Shown here: positions 14,457 to 23,193 of the stretch, piece by piece
Numbering within the stretch: position 1 is the first letter of the stretch
Layout of the letters: each line of letters begins with the position of its first letter
Assembly (NCBI GenBank): GCA_050945275.1
Contig: JBMNSQ010000007.1
Coordinates: 1-28,949, forward strand
Reading direction: 5' to 3'
Origin: JAAYWY01 sp050945275
GTDB lineage: Bacteria > Bacillota > DTU030 > DUMP01
DNA: 28,949 bases
The notes under the pieces: generated by a model
Seen by the model: the letters and a program-made list of their open reading frames with translations, nothing else
Databases searched by the model: none
What the model was told of the DNA's origin: nothing
Translations under genes and position numbers: made by a program

Positions 14457-17400
14457 ATGACTAATTTTGTTCATTTGCATGTACATAGTGCTTATAGCCT
14501 ACTTGATGGTGCCGGGCGGATTGAGGAAATTGTGTTGGCTGCTAAGAAACAAGGTATGCCGGCGGTAGCTCTAACCGACCACGGTGTTATGTATGGTTGT
14601 GTAGATTTTTATAAAGCAGCTCTGGCCCACGACATTAAACCATTATTAGGTTGCGAAGTGTATGTGGCCCCACGCACACGTCACGACTTTACGCCACGAG
14701 TGGACGATCGATTAAATCATTTGGTTTTATTAGCCGAAAATGAACGTGGTTACAAGAATCTGATGTCTTTAGTAAGCCGAGCCTTTTTGGAGGGATTTTA
14801 TTATAAACCGCGGGTGGATAAGGAGCTGTTAGCCCAGCACAAAGAGGGCTTAATTGCGTTATCCGGCTGTTTAGCCGGGGAAGTTCCCGAACGTCTATTG
14901 GCCAATGATGAGGTAGGTGCAATTGAAGCAGCATCTATATATCGGGAGATATTCGGGCCGGAGAATTTCTTTTTAGAGCTCCAGGATCAAAACCTTCCAC
15001 AGCAACCCGCCCTAAATAGGAATCTATTATCTCTAGCGCGAAAACTAGGCCTTGAAGTAGTAGCCACCAACGATGTGCATTATACTAACCGCGAGGATGC
15101 TGTCTATCATGATCTACTACTTTGTATTCAAACAGGAAAAAATGTACATGATGAAGAAAGATTACGCTTTCCCACCGATGAATTCTATTTCAAAAGCGAG
15201 CTTGAAATGGCCCGCATGTTTTCCGATATTCCGCAGGCTTTGACTAATACACGACTCATAGCCGATCGATGTCAAGTTAAGCTTGAATTAGGGCAGATTC
15301 ATTTACCTTCTTTTCCTCTGCCAGCTAATTATACAGCGAGAACCTACCTAGAAAAACTATGTCGTGACGGATTGATACGCCGCTTCGGACGAGTAACACG
15401 GGAGCTTGAAGAACGTTTACTTTATGAGCTAAATGTTATTCATAAGATGGGATACTCGAGCTATTTCCTTATTGTTTGGGACTTTGTCCGATTTGCGCGT
15501 AGCCACGGTATTTTAGTGGGCCCGGGAAGAGGCTCAGCGGCTGGCAGTTTGGTGGCTTATACACTTGGTATTACCGATATTGATCCATTGGCACATGGGT
15601 TATTGTTTGAACGCTTTCTAAATCCGGAGCGGATCAGTATGCCGGATATTGATATTGACTTTGCCGATAACAGGCGTGACGAAGTCATTGAATATGTAGC
15701 GGCTACGTATGGAACTGATCATGTAGCGCAAATAATCACCTTTGGTACCATGGCCGCTAGAGCTGCGATTCGTGATGTAGGCCGGGCATACGATCTGTCG
15801 TATAATGATGTGGACCGTATTGCTAAACTGGTACCTGGCGAACCTGGGGTTACCTTAGCTACGGCCTTAACATCTAACCAAGAGTTAGCTCATTTGTATG
15901 AAGAAGAAGATTGGGTACGCCGCCTTATTGATGGCGCTCGCAAATTAGAGGGATTGCCGCGTCATGCCAGTACTCATGCTGCTGGCGTGGTTATTTCGGC
16001 CCGCCCCTTAGTCGATTATGTGCCTCTACAAAAGATAGGCGACGGTGTAGTCACAACCCAGTATCCATGGGAGACAATAGAGGAAATAGGTCTTTTAAAA
16101 ATGGACTTCTTAGGTTTAAGGACATTGTCGGTTATACAGGAGACTAAGCGTCTAGTTGAGGAAAACCGCGGGCATAAACTGGATCTATCTTCGCTCAGCT
16201 TAGACGACCCGGCCGCGTATGAATTGTTGTCTTCAGGACATACGTTCGGCGTATTTCAATTAGAAAGCTCAGGAATGAGGGCTCTTATTCGAGAACTTAA
16301 ACCGACGGGAATAAACGATCTTACGGCGTTGGTGGCTCTCTATCGCCCAGGTCCCTTAGGTAGTGGCATGGCGGAAGATTTCATTGCTCGTCGTCATGGC
16401 CAAAAAAAGGTTGAGTACCTGCACCCTGAGCTGGAGTCAATCTTAAAAGAAACTTACGGTGTCATTTTGTATCAGGAACAAGTGATGCAAATTGCCAGTC
16501 GCCTAGCTGGTTTTACGTTGGGACAGGCAGACCTGCTTCGGCGGGCTATGGGAAAAAAGAAACCTGAGGCATTAGCAGCTCAGCGGGAGCGTTTTTTAAC
16601 TGGAGCTAGGCAGCAGGGAATAACGACGGACGTGGCCGGTCGGGTATTTGATCTGATGGAATACTTTGCTGGTTATGGGTTTAATAAATCTCACTCAGCA
16701 GCTTACGCTATGTTGGCTTATGAAACCGCTTACCTTAAAGCTAACTATAAAGCAGAGTTTATGGCTGCACTTATGACTAGTGTTATGGACGATACCGACA
16801 AAGTGGCACTATATGCCGAAGAATGCCGACGTATGGGACTCTCGGTGTTACCACCCGATGTGAACTTTAGTGGTGTGAATTTTTCGGTAGACGAAGGACA
16901 GATTCGTTTCGGTTTAGCTGCTATTAAAAATGCTGGTCGGGCAGCTATGAGAAATATAATAGCGACGCGAGAAGACAAAGGGCCTTTTAGATCTTTAGCC
17001 GATCTGTGTCAACGGGTAGACCTAAAAAGCATAAATAAGAGAACACTAGAAAATCTCATCAAAGCGGGAGCAACAGGCTCTCTAAATGGTAATCGCGCCC
17101 AGCAGTTGGCCATTTTAGACAAAGTGGTAGAGGAGGCCCAGGCATACCAACGTCAGCAGGTCGGTGGCCAGGGATTGTTATGGGAATCCCTACCTATTAC
17201 CGTTATGGAAACGCCGCTACCTAATTTGCCGGAAGTGGCCGCAGAAACAAAGTTGTCTTGGGAAAAAGAAACGCTGGGGCTTTATCTTAGTGGCCACCCA
17301 CTTACAGAAAATGCCCATTTGCTGGAGCCAATCGTAACGGTAAGAAGCAGCGAGCTGGCGGAGCTGTTACCGGAAACTCCGGTGGTGATGGGTGGAATTG

Positions 17401-17852
17401 TCACTGGGCTAAAGCAGATCACTACCCGCAAAGGCCAGCCCATGGCGTTTGTTACGGTAGAAGATTTAACCGGTAGCTTTGAGGCGGTGGTGTTTCCCCG
17501 TGTTTTTGTCGGTTGCTCTTGGCTCAAACGCGATTCACTAGTTGTTCTAACAGGCCGGGCTGCTGGCAATGAGGATGAATCGCCCAAGGTGCTGGTTAAT
17601 AGCTTACTACCGCTGGCTGCTACTCAAGAGTTGTATTTGAGGATTAAAGAGCCCTCGGTCGTTAGCTTGGTACAGGCTGAACTGGCTGCTTTTCCTGGAG
17701 AGAGCCCTGTGCTGCTGTTTTTTGCTGCTGATAAACGCTTACTCAGGTTAAGTCAGGACTACAACGTCCGATTAGATGATAAATTGCTCTTTCGTCTTCA
17801 AGACTTACTGGGTAAAGGCAGTGTAGCGATCAAGGCCAAAAAGATGTTATAG
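14457..17852 (+). CDS. dnaE: DNA polymerase III subunit alpha (DnaE type)
   Basis: 1131 residues, normal for DnaE. PHP domain at the start (FVHLHVHSAYSLLDG, LTDHGVMYG), then the polymerase core with GPGRGSAAGSLVAY, the catalytic aspartates in MPDIDIDFAD (about residue 395), LPRHASTHAAGVVIS, ALYRPGPLGSGM, and GYGFNKSHSAAYAMLAYE, then helix-hairpin-helix and a C-terminal OB fold (VMGGIVTGLKQI). It replicates chromosomal DNA; low-GC Firmicutes usually also have PolC, not in this window. ATG 14457 matches the family N-terminus. A frame continuing upstream to TTG 14394, overlapping the sepF stop, is open and would read through the hairpin. Confidence 0.97.
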   Translation: MTNFVHLHVHSAYSLLDGAGRIEEIVLAAKKQGMPAVALTDHGVMYGCVDFYKAALAHDIKPLLGCEVYVAPRTRHDFTPRVDDRLNHLVLLAENERGYKNLMSLVSRAFLEGFYYKPRVDKELLAQHKEGLIALSGCLAGEVPERLLANDEVGAIEAASIYREIFGPENFFLELQDQNLPQQPALNRNLLSLARKLGLEVVATNDVHYTNREDAVYHDLLLCIQTGKNVHDEERLRFPTDEFYFKSELEMARMFSDIPQALTNTRLIADRCQVKLELGQIHLPSFPLPANYTARTYLEKLCRDGLIRRFGRVTRELEERLLYELNVIHKMGYSSYFLIVWDFVRFARSHGILVGPGRGSAAGSLVAYTLGITDIDPLAHGLLFERFLNPERISMPDIDIDFADNRRDEVIEYVAATYGTDHVAQIITFGTMAARAAIRDVGRAYDLSYNDVDRIAKLVPGEPGVTLATALTSNQELAHLYEEEDWVRRLIDGARKLEGLPRHASTHAAGVVISARPLVDYVPLQKIGDGVVTTQYPWETIEEIGLLKMDFLGLRTLSVIQETKRLVEENRGHKLDLSSLSLDDPAAYELLSSGHTFGVFQLESSGMRALIRELKPTGINDLTALVALYRPGPLGSGMAEDFIARRHGQKKVEYLHPELESILKETYGVILYQEQVMQIASRLAGFTLGQADLLRRAMGKKKPEALAAQRERFLTGARQQGITTDVAGRVFDLMEYFAGYGFNKSHSAAYAMLAYETAYLKANYKAEFMAALMTSVMDDTDKVALYAEECRRMGLSVLPPDVNFSGVNFSVDEGQIRFGLAAIKNAGRAAMRNIIATREDKGPFRSLADLCQRVDLKSINKRTLENLIKAGATGSLNGNRAQQLAILDKVVEEAQAYQRQQVGGQGLLWESLPITVMETPLPNLPEVAAETKLSWEKETLGLYLSGHPLTENAHLLEPIVTVRSSELAELLPETPVVMGGIVTGLKQITTRKGQPMAFVTVEDLTGSFEAVVFPRVFVGCSWLKRDSLVVLTGRAAGNEDESPKVLVNSLLPLAATQELYLRIKEPSVVSLVQAELAAFPGESPVLLFFAADKRLLRLSQDYNVRLDDKLLFRLQDLLGKGSVAIKAKKML

Positions 17853-17944
17853 TAAAAAGGAATTGGCTGTAGCCAAAGAGAATGATATAAACATCCTTGA
17901 TAACGATAACCAAGGTTGTGTTGTTTAGGGGGGCCTTGACCAAG

Positions 17945-18145
17945 ATGTGGACAGTTGTTTATGTTGCCCGCAATAGGATAGAGGCTGAACTTCTAAAAAA
18001 TATTTTAGACCAGGAAGGGATGCTCGTTATGTTGCGGACAACAGGAATCCCACACTTAGGCAACGCTGGAAGTGTAGAGCTGTTAGTACCTTCATCTGAA
18101 GCAGAAGAAGCTAACGAGATATTACAAGGCAACTGGGGTTTTTAA
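17945..18145 (+). CDS. small DUF2007-like protein
   Basis: 66 residues: WTVVYVARNRIEAELLKNIL, then GNAGSVELLVPSSEAEEANEIL. The pattern (a sensor-like ferredoxin-fold half with the 'EA..L...L...GI' helix and 'LLVP..(D/E)...A..IL') is that of the DUF2007 family of putative signal-transducing small proteins. ATG 17945 has AGGGGGG (17928-17933) 11 bases upstream; TTG 17936 is too close to that site. It lies between dnaE and pyk, 19 bases before pyk, so is probably co-transcribed. The role is unknown. Confidence 0.7.
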   Translation: MWTVVYVARNRIEAELLKNILDQEGMLVMLRTTGIPHLGNAGSVELLVPSSEAEEANEILQGNWGF

Positions 18146-18164
18146 TTGGGAGAGTGATAATTTC

Positions 18165-19916
18165 GTGCGCAGAACAAAAATTGTTTGTACCATAGGACCG
18201 GCCAGTGAGCAGCTTACTATGATACGACAATTGCTATCGGCAGGAATGGATGTAGCCCGCCTAAATTTTTCTCATGGCGATTATGTTTCTCATAAAAAAC
18301 AGATTAACAATTTGAGGGCTGCGGCTCAGGAGCAAGGTCGTCCATTGGCAATTTTGCTAGATACCAGAGGGCCGGAGATCAGGATAGGCACCTTTGCCAG
18401 TGGGCAGGTTACACTGATTGAGGGAGATGTTTTTACTTTTACCACTTATCCGGTGGTTGGGGACAGAACGCAGGTCCAGGTTATGTACAAACAGTTGCCC
18501 CAAGATGTCCACTCAGGCCAAATTATCCTGTTATCGGACGGGGCAATATCGCTTGAAGTGCTGGAGGTTACCGATGATGAGGTAAAATGTCGGGTATTAA
18601 ACGGCGGGGTTTTATTAGATCGTAAAAAAATAAATCTTCCCGGTGGCAGTGTTTCTCTGCCAGCCCTGTCAGAGCAGGATATAGCCGACATTACTTTCGG
18701 TGTGGAAAACAAAGTGGATTTTATTGCTGCTTCGTTTATCCGCAAAGCACAAGATATACTAGAGATTAAAGCACTTTTAGAACGTTTACGGGCTCGCATA
18801 CCGATAATTGCTAAAATTGAAAGTGGTGAAGGTGTCGAAAACATCGATACCATCTTGAAAGTAGCTGACGGGATAATGGTGGCTCGCGGCGACTTAGGAG
18901 TGGAAATACCGGCAGAGGAAGTACCGTTGATCCAAAAGTTTCTTATTGGAAAAGCTAATCGGTTGGGGAAACCTGTAATTACAGCTACGCAAATGTTAGA
19001 GTCCATGGTAACGAGCCCCCAGCCAACTAGGGCTGAAGCTAGCGATGTAGCCAATGCTATTTTAGATGGATCCGACGCGGTGATGTTGTCTGCCGAAACA
19101 GCCACCGGTAGATATCCGGTAGAGGCAGTCAGTTATATGGCTCGTATTGCTGAAAGAACGGAAAGCGCCCTAACATTTAATACTGGAAGAAAACGGGAGG
19201 AGCCGGACAATCACGTGAGTATTACCGATGCCATAAGTTATGCTACCTGTACGGCTGCACGAGCACTCACGGCATCAGCCATCTTGGTGTCCACCAGCTC
19301 CGGCTACACGGCCCGTATGATTGCTAGAAACCGTCCGGAGGCGCCGATTATTGCTATTACCCCGAGCGAGGTTGTGCTACGTCAACTTCTGTTGGTGTGG
19401 GGCGTCTTTCCGCAGTGGGCGAAAGATACGGCCAACACTGACGAGATGATAGATTTGGCTGTGGAAACAGCATTAGGCCACGGTTACATCAAAGAAGGGG
19501 ATTTAGTGGTGATCACTGCCGGAGTACCTGCGGGTGTGGCGGGAACCACTAACTTAATAAAGGCTCAGATAGTCGGGGATGTGCTAGCTCGTGGCGTTGG
19601 AATTGGGCAGGTGGGGGTATCAGGCAGTGTCACGGTGTTAACAGATGCCGCTGATGGCGAGCGTAAGTTTAAAAGAGGTCAGATATTGGTGGCAGCGGCT
19701 ACAGATAAAGACATGGTTCCTTTTATGGAACAGGCAGCAGCCATTATTGTGGAAGAAGAAGGACTTTCTTCTCATGCTGCTGTGGTGGGCCTTAATTTGG
19801 GTATTCCAGTGATAGCGGGGGTTGGTGACGCCCGCGGTTTACTGCACGATGGCATGGTAGTAACAGTAGACCCGGTACGCGGGCTAATTTACCGGGGCCG
19901 GGCTCAGGTACGGTAG
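18165..19916 (+). CDS. pyk: pyruvate kinase with C-terminal PEP-utiliser-type domain
   Basis: 583 residues: longer than the 470-480-residue core because of an extra C-terminal domain, as in Bacillus and related Firmicutes. Core motifs: RRTKIVCTIGPAS, MDVARLNFSHG, LDTRGPEIR, IIAKIESGEGVENID, MVARGDLGVEIP, ITATQMLESM and DGSDAVMLSAETATG. The C-terminal part (GILVVEE-like stretch AAAIIVEEEGLSSHAAVVGLNLGIPVIAGV) resembles the phosphohistidine swivelling domain with the SSHAA motif. It converts PEP + ADP to pyruvate + ATP. Start GTG 18165, GGGAG 12 bases upstream. proB follows after 14 bases. Confidence 0.97.
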   Translation: MRRTKIVCTIGPASEQLTMIRQLLSAGMDVARLNFSHGDYVSHKKQINNLRAAAQEQGRPLAILLDTRGPEIRIGTFASGQVTLIEGDVFTFTTYPVVGDRTQVQVMYKQLPQDVHSGQIILLSDGAISLEVLEVTDDEVKCRVLNGGVLLDRKKINLPGGSVSLPALSEQDIADITFGVENKVDFIAASFIRKAQDILEIKALLERLRARIPIIAKIESGEGVENIDTILKVADGIMVARGDLGVEIPAEEVPLIQKFLIGKANRLGKPVITATQMLESMVTSPQPTRAEASDVANAILDGSDAVMLSAETATGRYPVEAVSYMARIAERTESALTFNTGRKREEPDNHVSITDAISYATCTAARALTASAILVSTSSGYTARMIARNRPEAPIIAITPSEVVLRQLLLVWGVFPQWAKDTANTDEMIDLAVETALGHGYIKEGDLVVITAGVPAGVAGTTNLIKAQIVGDVLARGVGIGQVGVSGSVTVLTDAADGERKFKRGQILVAAATDKDMVPFMEQAAAIIVEEEGLSSHAAVVGLNLGIPVIAGVGDARGLLHDGMVVTVDPVRGLIYRGRAQVR

Positions 19917-19930
19917 AGGGAGTGAAGAGT

Positions 19931-20737
19931 GTGAACAGTGCCCGATCAAAATTAAAGGATGCAAAACGGATAATAGTTAAAGTAGGTAGTTCTACCTTAA
20001 CGTACGATTCAGGGAAGCTCAACTTAGATAGGATTGAGCACTTGGTGCGAGAGTTAGCTGATTTGGCTCACAGTGGCTGTCAAGTGATTTTGGTAAGCTC
20101 CGGTGCTATAGCGGTGGGGCGGGCTCGACTAGGTATAACTCACCGGCCAAAAACTACGCCGGAAAAACAAGCCTTAGCGGCTGTGGGTCAAGGTATATTG
20201 ATGCAGACTTACGAGAAGTTGTTTGCTGAATACGGCCTTACTGTTGGTCAGATTCTTCTTACCAAGGACGATGTCAACATTGATAAGCGCTATGAAAATG
20301 CCTGCAATACTCTTGAGTGGTTATTAAACTACGGAGTCATACCCATTGTAAATGAAAATGATACTGTAGCTACGGAAGAAATAGTAATTGGCGATAATGA
20401 TACATTATCGGCTTACGTAGCAAAACTAGCCAAAGCAGACTTATTGGTACTACTATCCGATATTGAGGGTCTATATACAGCTGATCCACGGCAGGATCCA
20501 GAGGCTAGACTTATTCCTCTAGTAGAGGGGATTACGCCGGAAATAGAAGAATTAGCCAGTGGATCGGGTACTAACCGTGGTGTAGGTGGAATGATAACCA
20601 AAATAGAAGCGGCACGTATTGTTGCCTCGGATGCAATTCCGATGGTTATTGCTAGTGGTGAAAAACCAGGTTTGGTTAAAGCTATTGCAGCTGGGGAAGA
20701 CGTGGGCACATTGTTTTTGCCAGCAGCGAAAAGTTAG
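19931..20737 (+). CDS. proB: glutamate 5-kinase lacking the PUA domain
   Basis: About 268 residues. Amino-acid kinase fold with IIVKVGSSTLTYDSGKLN, VILVSSGAIAVGRARLG, KQALAAVGQGILMQTYE, VNENDTVATEEI, FGDND-type GDNDTLSAYVAKLAKADLLVLLSDIEGLY and GTNRGVGGMITKIEAARI. It phosphorylates glutamate in the first step of proline synthesis. The protein ends at about the end of the kinase domain, so the C-terminal PUA domain of E. coli/B. subtilis ProB is missing; shorter forms are known. GTG 19931 has GAGGGAG eight bases upstream, better than GTG 19922. It lies directly before proA in the pathway order. Confidence 0.95.
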   Translation: MNSARSKLKDAKRIIVKVGSSTLTYDSGKLNLDRIEHLVRELADLAHSGCQVILVSSGAIAVGRARLGITHRPKTTPEKQALAAVGQGILMQTYEKLFAEYGLTVGQILLTKDDVNIDKRYENACNTLEWLLNYGVIPIVNENDTVATEEIVIGDNDTLSAYVAKLAKADLLVLLSDIEGLYTADPRQDPEARLIPLVEGITPEIEELASGSGTNRGVGGMITKIEAARIVASDAIPMVIASGEKPGLVKAIAAGEDVGTLFLPAAKS

Positions 20738-20768
20738 ACAAATTAAAACGAAATAGGAGGGCTAAGAA

Positions 20769-22016
20769 GTGGAGGAGGTTCTTAAGATCGGTCAAGCTGC
20801 TAAAGCTGCCAGCCGGATGCTCAGCTCTGCATCTTCCACCGTTAAGAATCAAGTTTTGGCAGCGATGGCTCAGGCTTTAATGAACTCGGAAGCAGATATT
20901 TTAAGTGCTAACAGGCTTGACATTGAGGCGGGCAAAAAGAAAGGATTGTCAGCAGCTCTAATTGATCGGTTAACTCTTACGCCAGATCGTATTCGGGGGA
21001 TGGCTGATGGATTGAAAGTGCTTCAGGATTTGCCCGATCCCATCGGTGAGGTTGTATCCATGTGGAAACGACCCAACGGACTTCGTATTGGACAGGTGCG
21101 AGTGCCCCTCGGGGTAATTGGGATTATTTATGAAGCTCGTCCTAACGTGACGGTGGATGCCGCTGGTCTGGCACTAAAAGCAGGTAATGCTGTTATACTT
21201 AAAGGTGGCAGCGAAGCGATTAACTCCAACAAGGCTATTGTACGAGCACTTCGCCAAGCTATCCAGACCACAGGCTTGCCCGAAGGATGTATAGGACTAA
21301 TAGAAGATACCAGTCGAGAAGCTACGACTGCACTTATGAAAATGAGCGAGTATTTAGATGTGCTCATACCGCGCGGTGGAGCTGGCCTTATTCAGGCTGT
21401 CGTGCAAAACGCTACTATTCCGGTGATACAGACCGGAGTTGGCAATTGCCATACCTATGTGGATAAATCGGCTGATCCAGATATGGCTAGACGGATAGCG
21501 GTTAATGCCAAATGTCATCGCCCAGGTGTTTGCAACGCTTGCGAAACGTTGTTGGTGGATGAGGGCATTGCTAAGTCGTTTGTGCCAGTTGTAGTAAAAG
21601 AACTTAAATCCAAGGGCGTAGAAGTACGGGGTTGTCCCCAAGTACAAGGGCTTTGCGTTGACACGGAGCCCGCTAATGAGGATGATTGGTATACTGAATA
21701 TCTCGACTACGTTATTGCTATAAAGGTAGTAGCTGGCTTAGATGAAGCTATTGACCATATTAACAAGTATGGAACGGGCCACTCGGAAGCTATTGTTACT
21801 AGTGATTATGCTCAGACGCAGCGATTCTTAGAGGAAATCGATGCTGCAGCGGTATATGTTAATGCTTCCACCAGATATACTGACGGGTTCGAATTCGGGT
21901 TCGGTGCCGAGATGGGTATTAGCACGCAGAAACTTCATGCTCGCGGTCCCATGGGGTTAAAGGAGCTTACTACCATTAAGTATATTATTTATGGTAATGG
22001 ACAGATCCGGGAATGA
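20769..22016 (+). CDS. proA: glutamate-5-semialdehyde dehydrogenase (gamma-glutamyl phosphate reductase)
   Basis: 415 residues, usual length. Aldehyde-dehydrogenase fold with RVPLGVIGIIYEARPNVT, ALKAGNAVILKGGSEA, and the catalytic cysteine in CHRPGVCNACETLLVDE, plus YVNASTRYTDGFEFGFGAEMGIST near the end. It reduces gamma-glutamyl phosphate with NADPH in the second step of proline synthesis. GTG 20769 has AGGAGG (20756-20761) upstream. Its stop overlaps the ATG of the thioesterase gene by four bases. Confidence 0.97.
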   Translation: MEEVLKIGQAAKAASRMLSSASSTVKNQVLAAMAQALMNSEADILSANRLDIEAGKKKGLSAALIDRLTLTPDRIRGMADGLKVLQDLPDPIGEVVSMWKRPNGLRIGQVRVPLGVIGIIYEARPNVTVDAAGLALKAGNAVILKGGSEAINSNKAIVRALRQAIQTTGLPEGCIGLIEDTSREATTALMKMSEYLDVLIPRGGAGLIQAVVQNATIPVIQTGVGNCHTYVDKSADPDMARRIAVNAKCHRPGVCNACETLLVDEGIAKSFVPVVVKELKSKGVEVRGCPQVQGLCVDTEPANEDDWYTEYLDYVIAIKVVAGLDEAIDHINKYGTGHSEAIVTSDYAQTQRFLEEIDAAAVYVNASTRYTDGFEFGFGAEMGISTQKLHARGPMGLKELTTIKYIIYGNGQIRE

Positions 22017-22462
22017 GTATGATGCCCACCGGATATTGTGTTAGTACAAATGTAGATGTGCGTTACGCCGAAACGGATCAAATGGGTGTAGTTTATTATG
22101 GTAACTATTTTACCTGGTTTGAAGTAGGGCGTAACGCTTTTTTCCAAAGTCTTGGTCGTTCGTACCGGAAACTAGAGGAGCAGGGATTGCTGCTACCAGT
22201 TGTGGAAGCTTCATGCCGTTATCAAATGCCAGCTAGATATGAAGATCAATTGACCATTACCACGGAACTAAAAACGGTCAGTGTGTCAAGGATCAAGTTT
22301 TCTTATATTATTAGGCGTAAGGAGACGCGAATAGCTACTGGAGAGACTACACAGGCTTTTGTGAGTAAAAGCAAAGGACGACCAGTGAATCTGAAAAAAT
22401 ATTTTCCCGAGTTGTGGGATTGCCTCCAGAGGCTGCCATTTGATAAGGTGGCGGAGTTGTAA
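22013..22462 (+). CDS. YbgC/4HBT-type acyl-CoA thioesterase
   Basis: 149 residues, hotdog fold. The signature VRYAETDQMGVVYYGNYFTWFEVGRN has the catalytic aspartate and the 'D-x-M-G-V-V-Y-(Y/H)-G-N-Y' pattern of the YbgC/4-hydroxybenzoyl-CoA thioesterase group. It hydrolyses acyl-CoA esters; the substrate is not evident. ATG 22013 overlaps the proA stop (ATGA), which suggests translational coupling; in-frame ATGs at 22019 and 22022 are alternatives. The gene for the response regulator begins four bases after its stop. Confidence 0.88.
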   Translation: MSMMPTGYCVSTNVDVRYAETDQMGVVYYGNYFTWFEVGRNAFFQSLGRSYRKLEEQGLLLPVVEASCRYQMPARYEDQLTITTELKTVSVSRIKFSYIIRRKETRIATGETTQAFVSKSKGRPVNLKKYFPELWDCLQRLPFDKVAEL

Positions 22463-22465
22463 ACG

Positions 22466-23167
22466 ATGCAGGAGAAGATTTTAATAGCTGATGTGGAGCA
22501 GCATGTTGTAGAGTTGCTCCGTTGCAATTTGGAACAGGAGGGCTATGTGGTAAGCGTTGCTAACTACGGTAGTGAAGTATTGGCATTGGCAGAAAGAGAG
22601 CGCCCCGATCTTGTTATTTTGGATCTGATGCTACCGGGGGTAGATGGCCTAGAAGTATGCCGGCTTTTGCGGCAGGTTAGCAATGTCCCGATTTTAGTTC
22701 TTACGTCCCAGCGCGAAGAAACGGACCTTCTTACGGAAAGCTTAGAGCTCGGAGCAGATGATTACGTTACAAAACCTTTTCATCTGCGGGAGCTTATAGC
22801 TAGGATTAGGGCTATTTTAAGGCGCAGTCGAGGTTGGGAAGCTATAGTACTGGAAGAAGTTAGGCACTGCGGTGATATTACTATTTATCCCGAGCAACAC
22901 AAAGTGTTAATTGGCACTAAAGAGGTTGATCTCACAGCGAAAGAATTTGAGCTACTGGAACTGTTGACCCGGTATCCAGGTCGCGCGTTTTCTCGGGAGG
23001 AGCTGTTAAAGCATCTTTGGGGCTACGACTTTGTCAGCGATAGTCGCACGATAGATGTGCATATACGCCATCTGAGAGAAAAAATAGAAGTGGATCCTGG
23101 TAGGCCCAACTATATTAAAACCGTACGCAGCGTCGGGTATAAATTCGACGAACAAGGTAGTAGTTGA
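22466..23167 (+). CDS. OmpR/PhoB-family response regulator with altered acidic pocket
   Basis: 233 residues: receiver domain (1-118) plus winged-helix DNA-binding domain (about 130-230: LTAKEFELLELLTRYPGRAFSREELL, LWGYDFVSDSRTIDVHIRHLREKI, IKTVRSVGYKF). Phospho-acceptor Asp53 (VILDLMLPG), Thr80 and Lys103 (TKPF) are present, but the acidic pair usually written D-D/E-D is D9-V10: the second, Mg2+-binding acid is valine. No histidine kinase gene is next to it. It may therefore be an atypical, phosphorylation-independent regulator or one with changed metal binding. It overlaps the next possible start by one codon. Confidence 0.9.
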   Translation: MQEKILIADVEQHVVELLRCNLEQEGYVVSVANYGSEVLALAERERPDLVILDLMLPGVDGLEVCRLLRQVSNVPILVLTSQREETDLLTESLELGADDYVTKPFHLRELIARIRAILRRSRGWEAIVLEEVRHCGDITIYPEQHKVLIGTKEVDLTAKEFELLELLTRYPGRAFSREELLKHLWGYDFVSDSRTIDVHIRHLREKIEVDPGRPNYIKTVRSVGYKFDEQGSS

Positions 23168-23193
23168 ACCAGTTCGAGGGGGCAGTCAATAAA

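Noticed and set aside
17863..17876. TTGGCT/AGCCAA inverted repeat after dnaE as terminator
   Set aside because: The stem is short, the loop would be tiny and there is no T-run; it is unlikely to end transcription.
18446..19105. A 219-residue minus-strand frame
   Set aside because: It lies wholly inside pyk, whose motifs and length are complete; Ser/Ile-rich composition is typical of an antisense shadow.
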